Source of the DNA: Alistipes sp.
GTDB taxonomy: Bacteria; Bacteroidota; Bacteroidia; Bacteroidales; Rikenellaceae
DNA: 64,000 nucleotides
Assembly (NCBI GenBank): GCA_017558115.1
Contig: JAFYWG010000061.1
Location: 19,287 to 83,286 of the forward strand
Direction: 5' to 3'
The notes under the pieces are model-generated. The model did not search any database. It was not told where the DNA came from and saw only the letters and a list, made by a program, of their open reading frames with translations. Below are positions 55,104 to 61,635 of the stretch, in pieces. The stretch's first letter is position 1. Each line of letters starts with the position of its first letter. The position numbers were made by a program, and so were the translations under genes.

Positions 55104-56642
55104 ATGTTTGTAAGGGTACATACGGGTGCTATTGCGGGCATCGAGGCCGTGGCTGTCACCGCCGAGGTAAATGTCTCAACCGGAGGCTTGGGTCTATTTA
55201 TTGTGGGTCTTCCGGACAACACTATCAAGGAGAGTCAGGAGCGCATACATGCAGCCTTTGAGAACTCGGGATTTAAGCTTCAGGCGAAGAAGACTGTTGT
55301 GAACCTCGCCCCTGCCGACCTACGCAAGGAGGGCTCGCAGTACGACCTACCTATTGCCGTAGGTATCCTCACAGCTACGGAGCAGATAAATACTGATCTT
55401 TTGGCCGACTCCATGTTTATCGGCGAGCTATCGCTCAATGGTCGATTGCGCCCCGTGAAGGGCGTGTTGCCCATTGTTGCCAAGGCGCGCGATATGGGCC
55501 TTAAGCGCATCTTTATGCCCGAGGAGAATATCTCGGAGGGTGCTGTGGTTGAGGGCATCGACACCATTGGCGTGGGCTCACTGCTCGAAATATGCGAGAT
55601 ACTTGCGGGGCGTATGCCATGCATTGCTGTGGAGCATGCTCTTAGCGAGGAGGAGGTAGCTGCCGAGAGCGAGTATGCCGAGGACTTTGCCGACGTAAAG
55701 GGTCAGGCATACGTGAAGCGTGCATTGGAGATTGCCGCTGCGGGAGGCCACAACGTCATCATGGTGGGTGCTCCAGGCTCGGGTAAGACGATGCTTGCGC
55801 GCCGCATGCCGAGCATCATGCCTCCCATGACCTTGGAGGAGGCACTTGAGACAACGAAGGTGCACTCCGTGGCGGGTAAGATAGGTGCTCACCGTGGCCT
55901 TATCTACACGCGTCCCTTCCGTGCTCCCCATCACCTTACGTCGCAGGTGGCGCTCATAGGTGGCGGACAGTCGCCACAGCCTGGCGAGGTGTCGCTGGCA
56001 AATAATGGCGTTTTGTTCCTTGATGAGATGCCTGAGTTTGGTCGCAACGTCCTGGAGGTGTTGCGCCAGCCCTTGGAGGATAGGCACATCACTATTTCGC
56101 GTGCAAAGTACTCTGTGGACTACCCCGCGAATTTCACACTTATAGCCTCTATGAACCCCTGCCCATGCGGCTACTACAACCACCCAACGAAGGAGTGTAC
56201 ATGCTCTACCGCGGCGGTGCACCGTTACATGGCGCATATCTCTGGTCCGCTGATGGATCGTATCGACATACACATAGAGGTTACGCCCGTCTCTATCAGC
56301 GAGATGTCGGACACCACACCTGCAGAGTCGAGTGCCACAATCCGTGAGCGCGTGACGAGGGCTCGCGAGGTGCAGTTGCGTAGGTTCGAGGGTCTTGATG
56401 TTCACTCCAACGCCATGATGAATAGTGCGATGTTGCGTAAGTTTGCACCATTAGATAAGGCCTGCTCCGAGCTATTGGAGCGTGCCATGACCCATCTCAA
56501 CCTCTCGGCACGTGCCTACGACCGCATAATAAAGGTTGCGCGCACCATCGCCGACCTTGAGGGCATGGAGCATATCATGCCGCAACATATCTCGGAGGCT
56601 ATAGGCTACCGCTCGCTCGATAGGGAGAATTGGGGTAGATAG
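55104..56642 (+). CDS. YifB/ComM-family Mg-chelatase-like AAA+ protein
   Basis: The 512-residue protein has an N-terminal ChlI/Lon-like domain (about 20-145; VGLPDNTIKESQERIHAA and LPIAVGILTA). The AAA+ ATPase follows with Walker A VGAPGSGKTMLARRMPSIMP and Walker B NNGVLFLDEMPEF. A zinc-finger-like CPCGYYNHPTKECTC and the C-terminal YifB domain (LSARAYDRIIKVARTIADL) complete it. ComM of Vibrio drives branch migration during natural transformation. Whether this organism is competent is unknown. It probably shares a transcript with dnaB and is followed by a hairpin terminator. Confidence 0.93.
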   Translation: MFVRVHTGAIAGIEAVAVTAEVNVSTGGLGLFIVGLPDNTIKESQERIHAAFENSGFKLQAKKTVVNLAPADLRKEGSQYDLPIAVGILTATEQINTDLLADSMFIGELSLNGRLRPVKGVLPIVAKARDMGLKRIFMPEENISEGAVVEGIDTIGVGSLLEICEILAGRMPCIAVEHALSEEEVAAESEYAEDFADVKGQAYVKRALEIAAAGGHNVIMVGAPGSGKTMLARRMPSIMPPMTLEEALETTKVHSVAGKIGAHRGLIYTRPFRAPHHLTSQVALIGGGQSPQPGEVSLANNGVLFLDEMPEFGRNVLEVLRQPLEDRHITISRAKYSVDYPANFTLIASMNPCPCGYYNHPTKECTCSTAAVHRYMAHISGPLMDRIDIHIEVTPVSISEMSDTTPAESSATIRERVTRAREVQLRRFEGLDVHSNAMMNSAMLRKFAPLDKACSELLERAMTHLNLSARAYDRIIKVARTIADLEGMEHIMPQHISEAIGYRSLDRENWGR

Positions 56643-56676
56643 AGGGCCTGAATTTGAAACATACCTATTTATATAA

Positions 56677-56716
56677 TAGTGGGGTTGTTCCGTGTGGAGC
56701 AGCCCCGCTACTTTTA
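56677..56716 (+). terminator. Terminator of the dnaB-yifB unit
   Basis: TAGTGGGGTTGTTCC (56677-56691) pairs with GGAGCAGCCCCGCTA (56696-56710) including G-U pairs, followed by CTTTTAT. Confidence 0.75.
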
Positions 56717-56986
56717 TAGTGTGAAAATAACCATAAAATAATAGTGAGGTTGTCTCTCTTTGGGCGATATGGTTTTTTGTGGCGATACACCTCATTGTGT
56801 CACATTTGCCCAGCTGCCACTCTTTGGCTATCCACGCTCCAGTAGCGAAAAATAACCTATTTCTTAAAAAACATTGCTTTTTATTTTGCGGTTTGAAAAA
56901 AAGTCTTTAATTTTATAATCCGTAAAGGCACTTAACACACATTTAAGGGTGAAAAAATCACCAAGATGAGGGGTGTGAGGGCCTGT

Positions 56987-57013
56987 AAAAAACCTAAAAA
57001 ACCTAAAAAACCT
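56987..57013 (+). repeat. Three perfect 9-nt repeats in the EF-G paralogue leader
   Basis: AAAAAACCT occurs three times in tandem (56987-56995, 56996-57004, 57005-57013), ending 6 nt before the start codon. Such tandem units can change number by slippage. In the upstream frame they would read Lys-Lys-Pro, but the family domain starts after them. The rest of the gap from 56717 holds no recognised gene. Confidence 0.75.
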
Positions 57014-57019
57014 AATACT

Positions 57020-59173
57020 ATGAAAAACTATTCAGCAAAAGAGATTAAGAACATCGTTCTTATTGGTGCGCCTGGCGCCGGTAAAACTACCCTTGCAGAG
57101 GCAATGGCTTTCGAGGGTAAGGTGATTGACCGCAGGGGTAGCATCGAGAATAACAACACTATCTCGGATAATACAGATATCGAGCACGAGTACAAGCGCT
57201 CGATCTATTCTACAACCCTCTTCACAGAGTTCATGGACCGCAAGCTCAACATCATCGACTGCCCCGGTTCAGACGACTTCTGTGGTTCGCTCTTCTCAGC
57301 GTTTAAGGTTGGTGACGTGGGCGTTATGGTTCTCAATGCACAGAATGGTTGGGAGGTAGGCTCAGAGCTTCAGTCACGCTACGCACGCATCCTCAACAAA
57401 CCTCTTATCGGCGTTGTTAACCAGCTCGATGGCGATAAGGCTAACTACGAGGCTACACTCGAGGGTATCCGCGCAAACTCATCTGTTAAGCCCGTTATCG
57501 TACAGTATCCCGTAAACCAGGGCTCAGGCTTCGACTCATTCATCGACGTATTGATGATGAAGCTCTACAAGTTCGTAGACGAGAATGGTAAGCGTGAGGA
57601 GCACCCCATCCCCGAGAGCGAGTTGGAGCGCGCACAGACTTTGAACCAGGAGCTTGCAGAGGCTGCTGCAGTTTATGATGACGCACTCATGGAGCTCTAT
57701 TTCGAGAAGGGTTCACTCACTCAGGACGATATCCGTGCAGGTTTGAAGCTCGGCGTATCTAAGCGCGACATCATGCCTATCTTCTGTGCTTCAGGTAAGC
57801 GCGACATCGGTACTAAGCGTCTCATGGAGTTCATCATCAACGTAGGTCCTGGCCCATTGAAGGCTCCCGCATTCCTCTCAACTGAGGGTGAGGAGATCTT
57901 GGCTAACGACAGCGAGCCCGCAGTAGTATTCGTATTCAAGAGCCAGATTGAGCAGCATATCGGTGAGATCACATACTTCCGCGTAGTACGTGGTAAGGTG
58001 ACTGAGGGTATGGAGCTTGTTAACTCTCGCACAGGCAACAAGGAGAAGCTCTCACAGCTCTTCGCAGTTGCTGGTAAGAATCGTATCAAGGTGTCTGAGC
58101 TCTCAGCAGGTGACATCGGCTGCACCGTGAAGCTTAAGGGCACACGCACAAACGACACATTGGCAGCTCCCGCCGCTCCCGTGGCTGTTGAGCCTATCGT
58201 ATTCCCTGAGCCTCGCTACCGCGCAGCAGTTAAGGCTAAGGAGCAGAACGACGAGGAGAAGCTCGGTAAGCTTTTGAACGACGCTAAGTTCGAGGATCCT
58301 ACAATCCTTGTAGAGTACTCTAAGGAGCTTAAGCAGACTATCATCCAGGGTCAGGGTGAGCACCACTTGAACATCCTCAAGCAGCGCCTTGCAGCTGAGA
58401 ACAAGATGGAGATCGAGTACTTCGCACCTAAGATCCCATATCGTGAGACTATCACTAAGGTGGCTCAGGCAGACTACCGCCACAAGAAGCAGTCTGGTGG
58501 TTCTGGTCAGTTTGGTGAGGTACACATGGTCATCGAGCCATACTTCGATGGTATGCCCGAGCCTACTAAGTATAAGGTAAATGGTCAGGAGATCGCTGTG
58601 AGCCTCAAGGGTAAGGAGGAGTACGACCTTCCATGGGGTGGTAAGCTCCAGTTCTACAACTCTGTTGTGGGTGGTGCTATCGACACACGCTTCATGCCTG
58701 CTATCTTGAAGGGTATCATGGAGAAGATGGATGAGGGTCCATTGACAGGTTCTTACGCACGCGACATCCGCGTAGTTGTTTACTATGGTAAGATGCACCC
58801 AGTAGATTCAAACGAGCTCTCATTTAAGCTTGCTGGCCGTAACGCATTCAAGGATGCCTTCCGCAACGCAGGTCCTAAGATTATGGAGCCTATCTACAAC
58901 GTTGAGGTCCTCACACCAAGCGAGTATATGGGTGCCGTAATGAGCGACCTTCAGAACCGCCGTGCTATGATCATGGGTATGGAGTCAGATAAGGGCTTCG
59001 ACCGTCTCAACGCACGTGTGCCTCTTGCAGAGCTCTACCGCTACTCAACATCATTGTCATCACTCACTTCAGGTGCTGCTACATACACCATGCAGTTTGC
59101 ATCATACGAGCAGGTTCCTGCCGACGTACAGGATAAGCTCTTGAAGGCATACACTGACACCGACGAAGAGTAA
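57020..59173 (+). CDS. Elongation factor G paralogue (EF-G2 type) with degenerate GTPase motifs
   Basis: I start at the ATG at 57020 (717 residues, MKNYSAKEIKNIVLIG). All EF-G domains are present: G domain, domain II (about 300-385), domain III, the IV segment with GGSGQFGEVHMVIEP, and a V domain ending YEQVPADVQDKL. The P loop is GAPGAGKT (16-23). Switch I lacks the RGITI motif and reads EYKRSIYSTT. G3 is DCPGSDDF, so the catalytic His is Ser84, and G4 is NQLD instead of NKxD. In Bacteroides thetaiotaomicron a related EF-G2 is reported to support translation without GTP hydrolysis and to matter in the gut; I infer a similar role. A compound hairpin element starts at its stop codon. Confidence 0.9.
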   Translation: MKNYSAKEIKNIVLIGAPGAGKTTLAEAMAFEGKVIDRRGSIENNNTISDNTDIEHEYKRSIYSTTLFTEFMDRKLNIIDCPGSDDFCGSLFSAFKVGDVGVMVLNAQNGWEVGSELQSRYARILNKPLIGVVNQLDGDKANYEATLEGIRANSSVKPVIVQYPVNQGSGFDSFIDVLMMKLYKFVDENGKREEHPIPESELERAQTLNQELAEAAAVYDDALMELYFEKGSLTQDDIRAGLKLGVSKRDIMPIFCASGKRDIGTKRLMEFIINVGPGPLKAPAFLSTEGEEILANDSEPAVVFVFKSQIEQHIGEITYFRVVRGKVTEGMELVNSRTGNKEKLSQLFAVAGKNRIKVSELSAGDIGCTVKLKGTRTNDTLAAPAAPVAVEPIVFPEPRYRAAVKAKEQNDEEKLGKLLNDAKFEDPTILVEYSKELKQTIIQGQGEHHLNILKQRLAAENKMEIEYFAPKIPYRETITKVAQADYRHKKQSGGSGQFGEVHMVIEPYFDGMPEPTKYKVNGQEIAVSLKGKEEYDLPWGGKLQFYNSVVGGAIDTRFMPAILKGIMEKMDEGPLTGSYARDIRVVVYYGKMHPVDSNELSFKLAGRNAFKDAFRNAGPKIMEPIYNVEVLTPSEYMGAVMSDLQNRRAMIMGMESDKGFDRLNARVPLAELYRYSTSLSSLTSGAATYTMQFASYEQVPADVQDKLLKAYTDTDEE

Positions 59174-59274
59174 TTTCTTGTGATAGTGGCGCATCTGCGG
59201 CGCTTCAATCAAAGCCCCGAATGGGACGTACGTCAAGTACTACCCATCCGGGGCTTTTTCATGTTAGCGCCACA
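59171..59274 (+). terminator. Compound 3' hairpin element, copy D
   Basis: It begins TAATTTCTTGTGATAG at the EF-G2 stop. A perfect outer stem GTGGCGC/GCGCCAC (59186-59192 with 59267-59273) encloses an inner stem AAAGCCCCG/CGGGGCTTT (59211-59219 with 59249-59257). Its tip is GTACGTCAAGTAC, and the inner stem ends in a T run. The inner loop text AATGGGA..TAC..GTCA matches copy A, while the stem bases differ and still pair. Confidence 0.8.
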
Positions 59275-59328
59275 GCTGCACCACTCTGACACGAAATTAG
59301 GTTGAGGAGCTAATGTACGTTGTGCTTA

Positions 59329-59440
59329 GAGGGTTTAATGAGTTTAGTGTCTCTGCATAGCCAGTGCGCACACTAAATTCCCTAAATTCATTAAACTCCC
59401 TTTGTAACCCTTAAAAACCCTTTACAACCTTTTCACAACC
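59329..59440. repeat. 9-nt-periodic inverted repeat between EF-G2 and kbl
   Basis: A left arm GAGGGTTTAATGAGTTTAG (59329-59347) complements CACTAAA..ATTAAACTCCC (59371-59400) if one 9-nt unit is looped out. The right side continues as 9-mers rich in CCCTTTAAA to about 59440. No protein is encoded. The rest of the gap to 59600 holds the kbl promoter. Confidence 0.6.
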
Positions 59441-59523
59441 CCCTCCTCGCCCCCTCCTCTCTTTTTCCTCTCTTATGTCGAAAAAAAGTCGGGCTTTTAT
59501 GACCAATCTTAAGAATTGTTTTG

Positions 59524-59531
59524 TATCTTTG
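59524..59531 (+). promoter_or_regulatory. -7 promoter box for kbl
   Basis: TATCTTTG, 69 nt before the kbl ATG; the -33 element is unclear. Confidence 0.5.
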
Positions 59532-59600
59532 TAGTTGATTGTGGCTATATGCTAAAATTTCGAGTAATCTTATTAACACAATAACTAAAACTTTACGACC

Positions 59601-60788
59601 ATGTACGGAAAATTTCAGCAGCATTTGCAGAATGAGTTGGCAGAGATTAAGGCTGCCGGTTTGTACAAGACTGAGCGTATCATCGAGTCTCCACAGCGTG
59701 CCGAGATCGATGTAGCTAACCGCCCTGTTTTGAACTTCTGCGCTAACAACTACCTCGGCCTCTCTGACAACCAGCGTCTTATCGATGCTGCAAAGAAGGC
59801 TATGGACGAGCGTGGCTTCGGTATGTCTTCAGTACGCTTCATCTGCGGCTGCCAGGATATGCACAAGGAGCTCGAGAAGGCTATTGCTGACTACTTCGGC
59901 ACTGAGGATACAATCCTCTACGCTGCTTGCTTCGACGCTAACGGCGGTGTATTCGAGCCTTTGTTCACAGCTGAGGATGCTATCATCTCTGACGCCCTCA
60001 ACCACGCATCTATCATCGACGGTGTGCGCCTCTGCAAGGCACAGCGCTACCGCTATGCTAACGCCGACATGGCAGAGCTCGAGGAGTGCCTCAAGCAGGC
60101 GCAGGCTCAGCGCTTCCGCATCATCGTGACTGACGGTGTATTCTCTATGGACGGTAACGCTGCTCCCCTCGACAAGATTTGCGAGCTCGCAGAGAAGTAC
60201 GACGCCCTCGTGATGGTTGACGAGTGTCACTCTGCAGGTGTACTCGGTAAGACTGGTCGCGGTATCACTGAGCTCTACGACCTCCGTGGTAAGGTAGATA
60301 TCCTCACAGGTACTCTCGGTAAGGCATTTGGTGGTGCTGTAGGTGGCTTCACAACAGGCCGCAAGGAGATCATCGACATGCTCCGTCAGCGTTCACGTCC
60401 TTACCTCTTCTCTAACTCACTCCCACCCGCAGTAGTAGGTGCATCTATCGAGATGTTCAAGATGCTTGAGGAGAGCGATCAGCTTCACGATCAGCTCGTT
60501 GCAAACGTTGAGCACTTCCGCACTAAGATGGTTGCTGCAGGCTTCGATATCAAGCCTACACAGTCTGCTATCTGCGCAGTTATGCTCTACGATGCTAAGC
60601 TCTCACAGGACTTCGCAGCAGAGCTCCAGCAGGAGGGTGTATTCGTAACAGGTTTCTACTACCCCGTAGTTCCAAAGGGTCAGGCACGTATCCGTGTTCA
60701 GGTGTCAGCAGGTCACACTGTTGAGCAGCTCGACCGTTGCGTTGAGGCCTTTGTTAAGGTAGGTAAGAAGCTTGGCGTCTTGAAGTAA
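59601..60788 (+). CDS. kbl: Glycine C-acetyltransferase / 2-amino-3-ketobutyrate CoA ligase
   Basis: The 395-residue PLP enzyme of the alpha-oxoamine synthase family cleaves 2-amino-3-ketobutyrate with CoA to glycine and acetyl-CoA. Motifs: NNYLGLSDNQRLI, SVRFICGCQDMHKELEKAI, LNHASIIDGVRL, FSMDGNAAPL, VDECHSAGVLGKTGRG, and the PLP-binding Lys in TGTLGKAFGGAVGGF. The full-length match favours Kbl over the serine palmitoyltransferase branch. Threonine dehydrogenase (tdh), its usual partner, is not adjacent here. A compound hairpin element starts at its stop codon. Confidence 0.94.
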   Translation: MYGKFQQHLQNELAEIKAAGLYKTERIIESPQRAEIDVANRPVLNFCANNYLGLSDNQRLIDAAKKAMDERGFGMSSVRFICGCQDMHKELEKAIADYFGTEDTILYAACFDANGGVFEPLFTAEDAIISDALNHASIIDGVRLCKAQRYRYANADMAELEECLKQAQAQRFRIIVTDGVFSMDGNAAPLDKICELAEKYDALVMVDECHSAGVLGKTGRGITELYDLRGKVDILTGTLGKAFGGAVGGFTTGRKEIIDMLRQRSRPYLFSNSLPPAVVGASIEMFKMLEESDQLHDQLVANVEHFRTKMVAAGFDIKPTQSAICAVMLYDAKLSQDFAAELQQEGVFVTGFYYPVVPKGQARIRVQVSAGHTVEQLDRCVEAFVKVGKKLGVLK

Positions 60789-60897
60789 TTTTTCGAGGGG
60801 TCATTCTCGGCCCATCACTAAAGTAAACCGCCCAGGGCTGTACATCATAGTACTATCCCTGGGCGATTTCTTTTGCGATAAACCAAGCCTAACCCCT
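60786..60897 (+). terminator. Compound 3' hairpin element, copy E
   Basis: It starts at the kbl stop codon with TAATTTTTCG and AGGGGTCATTCTCGGCC. The outer stem is AGGGGT/ACCCCT (60796-60801 with 60892-60897). The inner stem is CGCCCAGGG/CCCTGGGCG (60829-60837 with 60857-60865) topped by CTGTAC...TAGTACTAT, the same tip as copy C. The 3' flank AACCAAGCCTAACCCC matches copy A. Confidence 0.8.
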
Positions 60898-60924
60898 TCT
60901 GACGAAAAATTCGGTGGCTGGTGA

Positions 60925-61049
60925 TTAGGGAAAATAAGGAGTTTAAGGAATTTAAGGAGTTTAAGGAATTTAGGGAATATAGCGAGAGTGTTGGCAGAAT
61001 ATATTGCTTCCTCCCTATATTCCTTAATCTCCCTAATCTCCTTAAATTC
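60925..61049. repeat. 9-nt-periodic AAGGAATTT array with complementary second arm
   Basis: Left arm 60925-60980 is a run of 9-mers alternating AAGGAGTTT and AAGGAATTT. Right arm 61011-61049 contains ATATTCCTT, AATCTCCCT and AATCTCCTT, also 9-nt periodic and complementary. Together they could form a long imperfect hairpin. A short frame across it (KEF repeats) is not credible as a gene. It lies between kbl and the queD promoter. Confidence 0.7.
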
Positions 61050-61084
61050 TATGACCTCACTTTCCTCATAAATTTCCCCTCTCT

Positions 61085-61116
61085 TTTGCTCTATTCAAAA
61101 ATATATACTATTTTTG
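61085..61116 (+). promoter_or_regulatory. Promoter of queD-polA
   Basis: TTTG (61085-61088), a 20-nt spacer and TATTTTTG (61109-61116), about 45 nt before the queD start. Confidence 0.7.
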
Positions 61117-61160
61117 TGAGATTAGATTCTATGGAGTTATAACAAAAAAACTATAATACA

Positions 61161-61613
61161 ATGTCGGTAATTAGACTAACAAAAGAGTTCACCTTCGAGG
61201 CAGCGCACCTATTGGAGGGCTACGACGGCCTTTGTCGCGAGATTCATGGCCACTCATATCGTCTCTTTGTGACAATCAAGGGTGAGCCCCAGAGCGATCC
61301 TGAGTCACCAAAGATGGGCATGGTGATGGACTTCGGCCTACTGAAGCGCATAGTAAACGAGCAGATTGTAAGTCGCCTCGACCACGCCTTCATGATGCGT
61401 AACACACCCATGGCGGAGGAGGTATGCCAGAATCTCGGCTACAACTTCTCGCGTGTGGTGCTCACCGACTACCAGCCTACGTGCGAGAATATGCTTGCCG
61501 ACTTCGCAGAGCGTCTCCTTGGAGCTTTGCCCGAGGAGATTGAGCTATACTCGTTGCGCCTACACGAGACTGCCACATCCTATGCCGAGTGGTACGCCTC
61601 GGACAACTTCTAA
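61161..61613 (+). CDS. queD: 6-carboxytetrahydropterin synthase QueD
   Basis: The 150-residue member of the 6-pyruvoyl-tetrahydropterin synthase family acts in queuosine (7-deazaguanine) synthesis, converting dihydroneopterin triphosphate. Zinc-binding His residues lie in FEAAHLL and IHGHSYRL; the catalytic Cys is in GLCREIHGH. MVMDFGLLK and LDHAFMM follow, as in the family. The final Glu-rich LRLHETATSYAEW carries the substrate-binding Glu. No other que genes are in the window. polA follows after 22 nt and probably shares the message. Confidence 0.92.
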   Translation: MSVIRLTKEFTFEAAHLLEGYDGLCREIHGHSYRLFVTIKGEPQSDPESPKMGMVMDFGLLKRIVNEQIVSRLDHAFMMRNTPMAEEVCQNLGYNFSRVVLTDYQPTCENMLADFAERLLGALPEEIELYSLRLHETATSYAEWYASDNF

Positions 61614-61635
61614 ACATCGCTAAACACCCTGCAAG

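Noticed and set aside
56966-57019. N-terminal Lys-Lys-Pro extension of the EF-G paralogue
   Set aside because: It is the translation of the 9-nt repeats; family proteins begin close to the KNIVLIGAPGAGKT motif.
60921-61142. Short frame with KEF repeats as a possible small gene
   Set aside because: It is produced by the 9-nt periodic array, spans both arms of a hairpin and the queD promoter, and has no start context or homology that I recognise.
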